From: Owenia fusiformis
Lineage: Eukaryota; Annelida; Polychaeta; Sabellida; Oweniidae
NCBI GenBank assembly: GCA_903813345.2
Contig: CAIIXF020000004.1
Span: 64,001 to 128,000 of the forward strand
DNA length: 64,000 bases
Direction: 5' to 3'
A program made the translations under genes and the position numbers. Numbering within the stretch: position 1 is the first letter of the stretch; every line of letters begins with the position of its first letter. Under the pieces are notes generated by a model. The model searched no databases. It was not told where the DNA came from and saw nothing but the letters and a program-made list of their open reading frames with translations. Below, piece after piece: positions 35,732 to 50,800 of this stretch.

Positions 35732-35814
35732 ATGTCTGAGACTGACGAAAGTCCAACTAAGAAGATGAAACTTCAGGAGGGTGAACCACCTGATGACTTT
35801 ATAGAGAGAATACA
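35732..35814 (+). CDS. phr: Photolyase exon 1
   Basis: ATG at 35732 begins [18 protein letters not shown]. The donor is TACA|GTAAGT. The upstream in-frame stretch lacks an ATG, which fixes this start. Confidence 0.8.
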
Positions 35815-38800
35815 GTAAGTTCACTTGCACTTTAAATGTGTTTAACATCTATATCTACAATCTTGGTGTAGCCAGGATTTGACAGGAGGGGGTTCGAATA
35901 TTTTTGGCAAGTTTTTTTGGAGACACCTAACGGTGAATTTGGTAAAAAGAATTAAAATCTGCTCAATTTCTGCCTTTTTCGATTAAATTTTGCCAAATTT
36001 GCTGAAGTTTTGCCAAATTTGCTTAAATGTTGCCAAACTTGCTTAATTTCGGTGGATTTTATTAACTTTTGCCAGTTTGAGAGGTTCCATTTATTAGTTC
36101 CGTTTTATGCACATGCGCAACAAATTCATTTGATTGGTTAAAATTATTAAGACGCATGCGTGATCAATAATCGTGGCCAATTATAGGACTCGTACAGATT
36201 ACTGCCCGGTACTGTAGCAACTATTTAGTGATTGTCCTATCACAGGCCTCGTACTATTTCGATCGGAAACCAACTTCCAAAAAGGAAACTTTAAAAGAAA
36301 ATATTGTATTTCCTTTAGAAATAGAATATCCTTGGTTTATTAAGTGGATTTTGACCAAATAAAAGACTGAAGGTAAGATCTTTTTCCGAGTCTATCAATT
36401 TTGTTAATGAAAACACAGGACTCTGCGTCCAAGGGACGGGTCATTAAATTTTTTGGAGTCCATCAAAACCTGGGTCCTCCTAATATTAAGGACGCGTTAC
36501 TGAAAGCCCTGACATCAGTGTATTAATTGTAACAGGTAATACTTAGGAAATTAGATAAAAACTGATTGACAAAATCACAAAAACATAGACCTGAAGTTGC
36601 CAATGTAATTGTGCAGATTAAGAGATCACTTTTTAATTTTGAAATCAAAATTAACACCATAAGCTTCATTCTGCCCACACAGAGCATGGATAGAGTAATC
36701 AATAAAATAAATCCTTACTACGTTTTCAACGTTTCCATTTTATCATATCGTCATTTCCAAAAATAGTTCCTTCATATTATATCATATTACCTCTATAACT
36801 TATGGGACAACCACTATTCAGTATGAACCTGTGTATTATAGATCATATTACCTCCATAACTTATGGGACAACCTCTATCTAGTATGAACCTGTGTATTAT
36901 AAATCATATTACCTCTATAACATATGGGACAACCTCTATCTAGTATGAATCTGTGTATTATAGATCATATTACCTCTATAACGTATGGGACAACCTCTAC
37001 CTAGTATGAACCTGTGTATTATAGATCATATTACCTCTTTAACTTATGGGACAACCTCTACCTTGTATGAACCTGTGTATTATAGATCATATTACCTCTA
37101 TAACGTATGGGACAACCTCTATCTAGTATGAACCTGTGTATTATAGATCATATTACCTCTTTAACGTATGGGACAACCTCTATCTAGTATGATCCTGTGT
37201 ATTATAGATCATATTACCTCTTTAACTTATGGGACAACCTCTACCTAGTATGAACCTGTGTATTATAGATCATATTACCTCTATAACGTATGGGACAACC
37301 TCTATCTAGTATGAACCTGTGTATTATAGATCATATAACCTCTTTAACGTATGGGACAACCTCTATCTAGTATGAACCTGTGTATTATAGATCAAATTAC
37401 CTCTTTAACTTATGGGACAACCTCTATCTAGTATGAACCTGTGTATTATAGATCAAATTACCTCTATAACTTATGGGACAACCTCTATCTAGTATGAACC
37501 TGTGTATTATAGATCAAATTACCTCTTTAACTTATGGGACAACTTCTATCTAGTATGAACCTGTGTATTATAGATCATATTACCTCTTTAACGTATGGGA
37601 CAACCTCTATTTAGTATGAACCTGTGTATTATAGATCATATTACCTCTTTAACTTATGGGACAACCTCTATCTAGTATGAACCTGTGTATTATAGATCAA
37701 ATTACCTCTATAACTTATGGGACAACCTCTATCTAGTATGAACCTGTGTATTATAGATCAAATTACCTCTATAACTTATGGGACAACCTCTATCTAGTAT
37801 GAACCTGTGTATTATAGATCAAATTACCTCTATAACTTATGGGACAACCTCTACCTAGTATGAACCTGTGTATTATAGATCAAATTACCTCCATAACTTA
37901 TGGGACAACCTCTATCTAGTATGAACCTGTGTATTATAAATCATATTACCTCTTTAACTTATGGGACAACCTCTATCTAGTATGAATCTGTGTATTATAG
38001 ATCATATTACCTCTATAACGTATGGGACAACCTCTATCTAGTATGAACCTGTGTATTATAGATCAAATTACCTCCATAACTTATGGGACAACCTCTATCT
38101 AGTATGAACCTGTGTATTATAGATCATATTACCTCTTTAACTTATGGGACAACCTCTATCTAGTATGAACCTGTGTATTATAGATCAAATTACCTCTTTA
38201 ACTTATTGGACAACCTCTATCTAGTATGAACCTGTGTATTATAGATCAAATTACCTCCATAACTTATGGGACAACCTCTATCTAGTATGAACCTGTGTAT
38301 TATAGATCAAATTACCTCTATAACTTATGGGACAACCTCTATCTAGTATGAACTTGTGTATTATAGATCAAATTACCTCTATAACTTATGGGACAACCTC
38401 TACCTAGTATGAACCTGTGTATTATAGATCAAATTACCTCCATAACTTATGGGACAACCTCTATCTAGTATGAACCTGTGTATTATAGATCATATTACCT
38501 CTTTAACGTATGGGACAACCTCTATCTAGTATGAACCTGTGTATTATATATCAAATTACCTCTTTAACGTATGGGACAACCTCTATCTAGTATGAATCTG
38601 TGTATTATAGATCATATTACCTCTTTAACTTATGGGACAACCTCTATCTAGTATGAACCTGTGTATTATAGATCATATTACCTCTTTAACTTATGGGACA
38701 ACCTCTATCTAGTATGAACCTGTGTATTATAGATCAAATTACCTCTTTAACTTATTGGACAACCTCTATCTAGTATTAACCTGTGTATTATAGATCAAAT

Positions 38801-41800
38801 TACCTCTTTAACTTATTGGACAACCTCTATCTAGTATGAACCTGTGTATTATAGATCATATTACCTCTTTAACTTATGGGACAACCTCTATCTAGTATGA
38901 AGCTGTGTATTATAGATCATATTACCTCTATAACTTATGGGACAACCTCTATCTAGTATGAACCTGTGTATTATAGATCATATTACCTCTATAACTTATG
39001 GGACAACCTCTACCTAGTATGAACCTGTGTATTATAGATCAAATTACCTCTTTAACTTATGGGACAACCTCTATCTAGTATGAACCTGTGTATTATAGAT
39101 CATATTACCTCTTTAACGTATGGGACAACCTCTATCTAGTATGAACCTGTGTATTATATATCAAATTACCTCTTTAACGCATGGGACAACCTCTATCTAG
39201 TATGAATCTGTGTATTATAGATCATATTACCTCTTTAACTTATGGGACAACCTCTATCTAGTATGAACCTGTGTATTATAGATCATATTACCTCTTTAAC
39301 TTATGGGACAACCTCTATCTAGTATGAACCTGTGTATTATAGATCATATTACCTCTTTAACTTATGGGACAACCTCTATCTAGTATGAACCTGTGTATTA
39401 TAGATCATATTACCTCTATAACGTATGGGACAACCTCTATCTAGTATGAACCTGTGTATTATAGATCATATTACCTCTATAACTTATGGGACAACCTCTA
39501 TCTAGTATGAACCTGTGTATTATAGATCAAATTACCTCTTTAACGTATGGGACAACCTCTATCTAGTATGAACCTGTGTATTATAGATCATATTACCTCT
39601 ATAACTTATGGGACAACCTCTACCTAGTATGAACCTGTGTATTATAGATCAAATTACCTCCATAACTTATGGGACAACCTCTATCTAGTATGGACCTGTG
39701 TATTATAGATCATATTACCTCTATAACTTATGGGACAACCTCTATCTAGTATGAACCTGTGTATTATAGATCATATTACCTCTATAACTTATGGGACAAC
39801 CTCTACCTAGTATGAACCTGTGTATTATAGATCAAATTACCTCCATAACTTATGGGACAACCTCTATCTAGTATGGACCTGTGTATTATAGATCAGATTA
39901 CCTCTATAACTTATGGGACAACCTCTATCTAGTATGAACCTGTGTATTATAGATCAAATTACCTCTATAACTTATGGGACAACCTCTACCTAGTATGAAC
40001 CTGTGTATTATAGATCAAATTACCTCTATAACTTATGGGACAACCTCTATCTAGTATGAACCTGTGTATTATAGATCAAATTACCTCTATAACTTATGGG
40101 ACAACCTCTATCTAGTATGAACCTGTGTATTATAGATCATATTACCTCTATAACTTATGGGACAACCTCTACCTAGTATGAACCTGTCTATTATAGATCA
40201 AATTACCTCTATAACTTATGGGACAACCTCTACCTAGTATGAACCTGTGTATTATAGATCAAATTACCTCTATAAGTATAACTTATGGGACAACCTCTAT
40301 CTAGTATGAACCTGTGTATTATAGATCAAATTACCTCTATAACTTATGGGACAACCTCTATCTAGTATGAACCTGTGTATTATAGATCAAATTACCTCTA
40401 TAACTTATGGGACAACCTCTACCTAGTATGAACCTGTGTATTATAGATCAAATTACCTCTATAACTTATGGGACAACCTCTATCTAGTATGAACCTGTGT
40501 ATTATAGATCAAATTACCTCTATAACTTATGGGACAACCTCTATCTAGTATGAACCTGTGTATTATAGATCATATTACCTCTATAACATATGGGCAACCT
40601 CTATCTAGTATGAATCTGTGTATTATAGATCATAGTACCTCTATAACATATGGGACAACCTCTATCTAGTATGAACCTGTGTATTATAAATCATATTACC
40701 TCTATAACATATGGGACAACCTCTATCTAGTATGAACCTGTGTATTATAAATCATATTACCTCTATAACATATGGGACAACCTCTATCTAGTATGAATCT
40801 GTGTATTATAGATCATATTACCTCTATAACATATGGGACAACCTCTATCTAGTATGAACCTGTGTATTATAAATCATATTACCTCTATAACATATGGGAC
40901 AACCTCTATCTAGTATGAACCTGTGTATTATAAATCATATTACCTCTATAACATATGGGACAACCTCTATCTAGTATGAATCTGTGTATTATAGATCATA
41001 TTACCTCCATAACTTATGGAACAACCTCTACCTAGTATGAACCTGTGTATTATAGATCATATTACCTCTTTAACTTATGGGACAACCTCTATCTAGTATG
41101 AACCTGTGTATTATAGATCATATTACCTCTTTAACTTATGGGACAACCTCTATCTAGTATGAACCTGTGTATTATAGATCAAATTACCTCTATAACTTAT
41201 GGGACAACCTCTATCTAGTATGAACCTGTGTATTATAGATCATATTACCTCTATAACTTATGGGACAACCTCTATCTAGTATGAACTTGTGTATTATAGA
41301 TCATATTACCTCTATAACTTATGGGACAACCTCTATCTAGTATGAACCTGTGTATTATAGATCATATTACCTCCATAACTTATGGAACAACCTCTATCTA
41401 GTATGAACCTGTGTATTATAAATCATATTACCTCTATAACATATGGGACAACCTCTATCTAGTATGAATCTGTGTATTATAGATCATATTACCTCTATAA
41501 CGTATGGGACAACCTCTACCTAGTATGAACCTGTGTATTATAGATCATATTACCTCTATAACGTATGGGACAACCTCTATCTAGTATGAACATGTGTATT
41601 ATAGATCATATTACCTCCATAACTTATGGGACAACCTCTATCTAGTATGAACCTGTGTATTATAAATCATATTACCTCTAACTTATGGGACAACCTCTAT
41701 CTAGTATGAACCTGTGTATTATAGATCAAATTACCTCTATAACTTATGGGACAACCTCTATCTAGTATGAACCTGTGTATTATAGATCAAATTACCTCTA

Positions 41801-44800
41801 TAACTTATGGGACAACCTCTACCTAGTATGAACCTGTGTATTATAGATCAAATTACCTCTATAACGTATGGGACAACCTCTATCTAGTATGAACCTGTGT
41901 ATTATAGATCATATTACCTCTTTAACGTATGGGACAACCTCTACCTAGTATGAACCTGTGTATTATAGATCATATTACCTCTTTAACTTATGGGACAACC
42001 TCTACCTAGTATGAATCTGTGTATTATAGATCAAATTACCTCTATAACTTATGGGACAACCTCTATCTAGTATGAACCTGTGTATTATATATCATATTAC
42101 CTCTTTAACTTATGGGACAACCTCTATCTAGTATGAACCTGTGTATTATAAATCATATTACCTCTATAACATATGCGACAACCTCTATCTAGTATGAACC
42201 TGTGTATTATAGATCATATTACCTCTTTAACGTATGGGACAACCTCTATCTAGTATGAACCTGTGTATTATAGATCATATTACCTCTATAACTTATGGGA
42301 CAACCTCTATCTAGTATGAACCTGTGTATTATAGATCAAATTACCTCTATAACTTATGGGACAACCTCTATATAGTATGAACCTGTGTATTATAGATCAA
42401 ATTACCTCTATAACTTATGGGACAACCTCTATCTAGTATGAACTTGTATATTATAGATTATATTACCTCCATAACTTATGGGACAACCTCTATCTAGTAT
42501 GAATCTGTGTATTATAGATCATATTTTCTCTATAACTTATGGGACAACCTCTATCTAGTATGAACCCATTACTCATTTTGTTCAATAGTAAGCCTTTATG
42601 CTTGAAATTTACTTAAAGATTTGTGCAACTTCAGGTATCAACGAACAACAAAAACCTCCTCAGTGGCTGATTTCAAGTTCAACAAAAAGCGTGTTCGCAT
42701 GATTTCATCTGCTGAGAATTTGGATGAGACTTCAAGTGGGGTTGTGTATTGGATGTCACGTGACCAGAGAGTGCAAGGTAAGTTGAACACATCAAGGAAT
42801 TCATTCTAAATCCCAAGTATGCTTTTCAAGACAACTGTGATGCTTTTCATAAGACACAACTGTGATGCTTTTCATAAGACAACTGTGATGCTTTTCATAA
42901 GATATAACTGTGATGCTTTTCATAAGACATAGCTGTGATGCTTTTTATAAGACATAACTGCGATGCATTTCATGAGACATAACTGTGATGCTTTTCATAA
43001 GACAACTGTGATACTTTTCATAAGACATAACTGTGATGCTTTTCATAAGACATAACTGTGATGCTTTTCATAAGACATAACTGTGATGCTTTTCATAAGA
43101 CAACTGTGATGCTTTTCATAAGACATAACTGTGATGCTTTTCATAAGACAACTGTGATGCTTTTCATAAGACATAACTGTGATGCTTTTCATAAGACAAC
43201 TGTGATGCTTTTCATAAGACATAACTGTGATGCTTTTCATAAGACATAACTGTGATGCTTTTTATAAGACATAACTGTGATGCTTTTCATAAGACAACTG
43301 TGATGCTTTTCATAAGACAACTGTGATGCTTTTCATAAGACATAACTGTGATGCTTTTCATAAGACATAACTGTGATGCTTTTTATAAGACATAACTGTG
43401 ATGCTTTTCATAAGACAACTGTGATGCTTTTCATAAGACATAGCTGTGATGCTTTTTATAAGACATAACTGTGATGCTTTTCATAAGACAACTGTGATGC
43501 TTTTCATAAGACATAGCTGTGATGCTTTTATTAAGACATAACTGTGATGCTTTTCATAAGACAACTGTGATGCTTTTCATAAGACATAGCTGTGATGCTT
43601 TTTATAAGACATAACTGTGATGCTTTTCATAAGACAACTGTGATGCTTTTCATAAGACATAGCTGTGATGCTTTTTATAAGACATAACTGTGATGCTTTT
43701 CATAAGACAACTGTGATGCTTTTCATAAGACATAGCTGTGATGCTTTTTATAAGACATAACTGTGATGCTTTTCATAAGACAACTGTGATGCTTTTCATA
43801 AGACATAGCTGTGATGCTTTTTATAAGACATAACTGTGATGCTTTTCATAAGACAACTGTGATGCTTTTCATAAGACATAGCTGTGATGCTTTTTATAAG
43901 ACAACTGTGATGCTTTTCATAAGACATAGCTGTGATGCTTTTCATAAGACATAACTCTGATGCTTTTCATAAGACATAACTCTGATGCTTTTCATAAGAC
44001 ATAACTGTGTTGCTTTTCATAAGACATAACTGTGATGCTTTTTATAAGACATAACTAAGATGCTGTTCATAAGACATAACTGTGTTGCTTTTTATAAGAC
44101 AATGTGATGCTTTTCATAAGACATAACTGTGTTGCTTTTCATAAGACAACTGTGATGCTTTTCATAAGACATAACTGTGATGCTTTTTATAAGACATAAC
44201 TAAGATGCTTTTCATAAGACATAACTGTGTTGCTTTTTATAAGACAATGTGATGCTTTTCATAAGACATAACTGTGTTGCTTTTCATAAGACAACTGTGA
44301 TGCTTTTCATAAGACATAACTGTGATGCTTTTCATAAGACATAACTGTGATGCTTTTTATAAGACATAACTAAGATGCTTTTTGTAAGACAACTGTGATG
44401 CTTTTCATAAGACATAGCTGTGATGCTTTTCATAAGACATAACTGTGATGCTTTTCATAAGACAACTGTGATGCTTTTTATAAGACAACTGTGATGCTTT
44501 TCATAAGACATAACTGTGATGCTTTTTATAAGACAACTGTGATGCTTTTCATAAGACATAACTCTGATGCTTTTTATAAGACAGCTGTGATGCTTTTCAT
44601 AAGACAACTGTGATGCTTTTCATAAGACAGCAGTGATGCTTTTCTTAAGACATAACTGCGATGCATTTCGAAAGACACAACTGTGATGCTTTTCGTAAGA
44701 CATAACTAAGATGCTTTTTGTAAGACAACTGTGATGCTTTTCGAAAGACACAACTGTGATGCATTTCATAAGACAACTGTGATGCTTTTCATAAGACAGC

Positions 44801-47800
44801 AGTGATGCTTTTCTTAAGACATAACTGCGATGCATCTCGAAAGACACAACTGTGATGCTTTTCGTAAGACATAACTAAGATGCTTTTTGTAAGACAACTG
44901 TGATGCTTTTCGAAAGACACAACTGTGATGCTTTTCATAAGACATAACTGTGATGCTTTTTTATGAGACAACTGTGATGCTTTTAATAAGACATAACTGT
45001 GATGCTATTCGAAAGACATAATTGTGATGCTTTTCATAAGACATAACTGTGTTGCTATTCGAAAGACATAATTGTGATGCTTTTCATAAGACATAACTAT
45101 GATGCTTTTCGAAAGACAACTGTGATGCTTTTCGTAAGACAACTGTGATGCTTTTCGAAAGACACAACTGTGATGCTTTTCATAAGACATAACTGTGATG
45201 CTTTTTTATGAGACAACTGTGATGCTTTTAATAAGACATAACTGTGATGCTATTCGAAAGACATAATTGTAATGCTTTTCATAAGACATAACTGTGATCT
45301 TTCAAGCTTTAGAGCAACTGAGTGCTGATTTAGAACACAGAGTACATGTACCCTGTAAAAACAATAATTGAGATATTTTTGCAATCTGTTGTAGAAAAAT
45401 AGGTGATCCCTGCCCATTTGTCATAAAATAACCTGAATAATGATTCTAATATATATTTCATCACCCTGCTCTTATAGAATCCATTTTTCTACTTACTCCT
45501 AGACAACTGGGCCTTGCTGTACAGTCAGAGGCTTGCTTTAAAGCAGAAGGTTCCCCTGTATGTTTGCTTCTGCCTTGTACCAAAGTTCTTAGAGGCAACT
45601 ATAAGACAGTTTGGCTTCATGTTGAAAGGTCTGCAACAAGTGGAGAAGGTTAGTACTCTGTATTGTCTTTTATAGAAATATATGTAGAGTGGAAAGGAAG
45701 AATTATAAGGGAAACCCTAAAGTTGACACTAAAAACATGACATAGTCAACTCCAACTGGCAATATAAATCTTAAGGTGCCTCATCTCCCCCGATACTCCC
45801 TTATTGGAGGGAGAGGGGAGAGGGGGGTGGCAAGGCATAGGTGAACTGTATTAGCATGGTCTTGTCTTTTCCAGGATTGTAAAGAATTGTCCATTTCATT
45901 CCACCTGCTTATTGGTTATGCTAAAGATGTCCTACCCCAGTTCATTGAAGAAAACAACATTGGTGCCATGGTTACAGACTTCTCACCTCTGCGAGTTCCA
46001 AGTCAATGGGTGAAAGATGTTTCAGAACAGTTGGGCAAAACTCCTTTCTGTCAGGTATTTCAGCACCTTTAAATATATGTTTTACCATACTAGTAAAAAT
46101 AAATTACATTTTACCACCATATAAGAATAATGAATTACCAACCATAAACATATTCATCTGATATTTCCCTGTTTTCTTTTGTGCCAGTAACTTGGTGTGA
46201 GAAATATTAAGAAATTATACATCTATTAAATCCAATTGTAGTGTTTTATTCTGAAGTAATGAAATTAAATTTATGATTTCCATTAATTTTGCCTGTTGTT
46301 TTCATTTATTAAGCCTGTTGTGAGAAATTCTAGTGAAACCCCTGCACACTGCATTTACTTACCTCTATTCCCTCATTTTAGGTAGATGCCCACAATGTTC
46401 CTCTATTCCCTCATTTTAGGTAGATGCCCACAATGTTCCTCTATTCCCTCATTTTAGGTAGATGCCCACAATGTTCCTCTATTCCCTCATTTTAGGTAGA
46501 TGCCCACAATGTTCCTCTATTCCCTCATTTTAGGTAGATGCCCACAATGTTCCTCTATTCCCTCATTTTAGGTAGATGCCCACAATGTTCCTCTATTCCC
46601 TCACTTTAGGTAGATGCCCACAATGTTCCTCTATTCCCTCATTTTAGGTAGATGCCCACAATGTTCCTCTATTCCCTCATTTTAGGTAGATGCCCACAAT
46701 GTTCCTCTATTCCCTCATTTTAGGTAGATGCCCACAATGTTCCTCTATTCCCTCATTTTAGGTAGATGCCCACAATGTTCCTCTATTCCCTCATTTTAGG
46801 TAGATGCCCACAATGTTGTTCCATGTTGGGAAGCTTCTCCTAAATTAGAATATGGGGCAAGAACAATACGTTCCAAAATCAACAATCAGTTATCTACGTA
46901 TCTGACAGAATTTCCCCCTGTTATAAAACACCCTCATACTGCCAAGAATATACAAAAGGTAAAGTTTCTTCTCTGTTTACTAAAACAAATACACAGGTAA
47001 ATGCCATATACTAGTAATAAATACCATATATATGTAAATACCATATACATTCTCACACAGCTTATGACAAGTTAATTGTTATTCATGGATACTGTTTGTT
47101 GGTTAGTCAGTTCAAACTAATTGATGAATTGATTGGTCAACTGCCAAAAAGATGCAAAACTGTGATTAGTCGATCATTTCCATTCTGCTTTTCACTGGTC
47201 AATAATACTTCATGTTCACTGATTGGTCATTTGTATTACAGTACAGAATTTAGTCAGCTTCTGAATCAAGCCAATGATTGGTCAATATTCCGAAATCATT
47301 GATTAGTCATAATTTGTAATGACCATGCAGTTAATGATTGGTCAATATTCAAAAAACATTGATTGGTCAATTATGTTCCAGTCCATTGATTGGTCAATTA
47401 TGTTCCAGCCCGTTGATTGGTCAATTATGTTCCAGCCAATTGATTGGTCAATTATGTTCCAGTCCATTGATTGGTCAATAATGTTCCATCCCATTGATTG
47501 GTCAATTATGTTCCAACCCATTGATTGGTCAATTATGTTTCAGCCCATTGATTGGTCAATTATGTTCCAGCCCATTGATTGGTCAGTTATGTTCCAGCCC
47601 ATTGATTGGTCAATAATGTTCCAGCCCATTGATTGGTCAATTATGTTCCAGCCCATTGATTGGTCAATAATGTTCTGTCCCATTGATTGGTCAATTATGT
47701 TCCGTCCCATTGATTGGTCAATTATGTTCCGGCCCATTGATTGGTCAATTATGTTCCAGCCCATTGATTGGTCAATTATGTTCCAGCCCATTGATTGGTC

Positions 47801-50800
47801 AATTATGTTCCAGCCCATTGATCGGTCAATTATGTTCTGTCCCATTGATCGGTCAATTATGTTCCACCCCATTGATTGGTCAATTATGTTCCAGCCCATT
47901 GATTGGTCAGCTGCTGAAGCAAGCCTTGAGGTTGACAGAAAAGTCACAGAAGTGGAGTGGGCAGAGCCTGGAACAGCTGCTGGATTACGCACCCTTGAAT
48001 CATTTATCAAAAAGAGGCTGAAATATTTTGATGTGGACAGGAATGATCCGACAAAGAATGCTCTTAGTAATCTCTCTCCATGGATTCATTTTGGTGAGTA
48101 AAGTATATCTGAGAAAACTGATAAAGGTCGTAACACTCAACTTGGCCTTACATGTTGGCTCCTATTTCAATGCATAGGAGGATATACATATTAATACTTC
48201 CAAAGCTTTGTAAGTATTTTCCAGATCTAAATTAATATGTAGAATACTTACCTATTACTCGTGGCAGACATAATAACTGTTGGATTTACCACCAGGTGGT
48301 GTCTTGATTGAATCAAGTAAGCTTGGAGTTTACAGGAAAAGACCAGAGTACAGTATGACAAGATAGAAATTAAGATAGAAATTTAATTATCAACATTCCA
48401 GGTCAGATTTCAGCACAAAGGTGCGTCCTAGAGGTAAAGAAGTTCAGGAGTCGCTATGGTAAATCGGTGGAAGGATACATAGAAGAGTGCGTGGTGAGGC
48501 GGGAACTATCTGACAATTTCTGCTACTACAATGAGAAATATGACACTATTGAAGGTAGAGTAATTTCATACAGGATTTTATTAGAATTTCTGAATAAAGC
48601 AATTGTAAAATAACTTATGTTGATGTTGTTTGCTTCTTATTAATACCCTGCCTGCATATAAAGGTACATTGAAGCCTCTGTAATTTAAAAGTGAGAGTTT
48701 CATTAAGTACTTGATAGCAGCACTTTTTTCCTTTTCTGAATACTAAATAAGATATAGAACTCCCTAAATGATTAACCTTACACTCTGCCATCACACTGAA
48801 ATTGCATTTGTATATTTCAGGTTGAAAAAATTAGATTTTTATATTATCCCTTAAACTGTTAGGCTAAAGAAAAAGGGGGGGGAGATTCCCCTCCCCCTAG
48901 GATCTCGAACATAGAAGAACATAGGGGTTTATTGTTTCAAGTCAAAACTGCTGACAATTTTGCCATGTCAGTAACTTTATAACCAGCTCTAACTTTCCTT
49001 GTAGGATGGTTAGAGTCACAATCGTCTGCTAAAACATGCCTAAAACATTTCAAAAGGAGCATGGAAAGTATCACAACAGATTTCAGACAGTCATATGTTG
49101 GATTTTAGGAAGATTTTATGTTCAAAGATGTATGTGGTCTATTTGTGGAATACACTACCTGATTCCTACCTTCAACAATCACATCATCAATCTAGCCAAT
49201 ATATCATAGTTTCTTTGATAATCAAAGGGCGGCAGGGTTTATACGAAATGTCGATTGATGTTGAAGAATGTTTATTTCATTAGGGGTGGAGGTTTTTAGC
49301 ATTTTTGAAAAATTCAAACGACAGGCAAATCAATGTTTTCATGTTTTTTAAACTTCCTTTTTCCAAAATTTTATTTTTATTTCAATACAGGAACAAATGA
49401 CTGGGCAAAAACTTCATTGGAACTACATAAGAAAGACAAGAGGGAGTATGTCTACTCAAGGGAACAGCTAGAAACAGCCAAAACACATGACCCCCTCTGG
49501 AATGCTGCCCAGGTAAATTATAATGAATGAGTGAATGGAGTTACAGATGACAATTTATAGGCAATGTTACAGATTAGCCTTTAAATCTTGATGCAAATGA
49601 AGTATTAATATTCATTATTTGATACTTTATGTATAATTTATTTTATAACGAAATTAAAACAATGTAGAGATGTGTTTCAAAAAAGCCAAACTTCAAATTA
49701 TATCTCAACAAACTTCTCAATATTCATCAAAAAGATCTAAAAATATTAATTCAGTAGCATTTATCCATTAATTTCCATTTATCCTTCAGCGTCAGATGGT
49801 GGGGGAGGGCAAGATGCATGGGTTCCTGAGAATGTATTGGGCCAAGAAGATTCTAGAATGGACTGCCTCACCAGAAATCGCCCTCAGTGATGCCATCTAT
49901 TTAAATGATAAGTACTCACTAGATGGCAGAGACCCAAATGGATATGTTGGTAAGATGCAAAACTTTATTATCATAACTCTTATATTAACATGGAAAACTG
50001 TAAACTAGTATCTTTCAGCTTGCTGTGGTGTAGTTTATGAAATTCTTTGTGTAAAATAAAATGTATGCGGTCTATTTGTGGAATACACGACCATATTTGT
50101 ATTTTCCTGGATGTATGTGGTCTATTTGTGGAATACATTACCATATTTGTATTTTCCAGGATATATGTGGTCTGTTTGTGGAATACATTACCATATTTGT
50201 ATTTTCCAGGATGTATGTGGTCTATTTATGGAATACATTACCTTATTCCATGATGGTAATATTCCCTGCAATCTGATTGGTCCATGTGACTTAAATATAT
50301 CCTGTATTTACACGCAAATTCCACTGAGCGTTGGATACAGAGTGAAAATTACATCAGCGTTGGGATACGGTCTATTATTATATCACTATCTAGCTAGCGA
50401 CAGTATGATTGGTCAAAACCGGGTCACATGTCGTGGGATATCTGGCGATATTCAATGGCAATGCTAATCAGATAAGACAACTGTGAGATATCTAGCGATA
50501 TCCCATGCTCCCGGGAATTTTCAAAGAATTTGTTTTCGTTCAGTGTAAATAATTTAGTTCAGTGTAAGTCAAAATGGCAGGCAAACCGAGTAGATTCGTA
50601 AAAATATCTGAAGACTTAATGACTTAATAATATTAGGGATGTTTAGCTAGACAGTGATATAATAAAACAAACACTATGGAATGGAAATCTGGGGCATTGG
50701 GATACTGAACAAATATTTCACTCTATTTCGGTGAATACCTGTAGCACTTTCACAAGGTGATATTCCACTTGCCCTTCGGGCTTCGTGGAATATCATTTGT

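Noticed and set aside
43043-45190. His/Lys-rich repetitive frames on both strands
   Set aside because: They follow the 23/25-bp minisatellite; no independent evidence of coding.
47096-47302. 68-residue frame before the 27-bp array
   Set aside because: It consists of degenerate 27-bp units (GATTGGTCA) in intron 5; no splice support.
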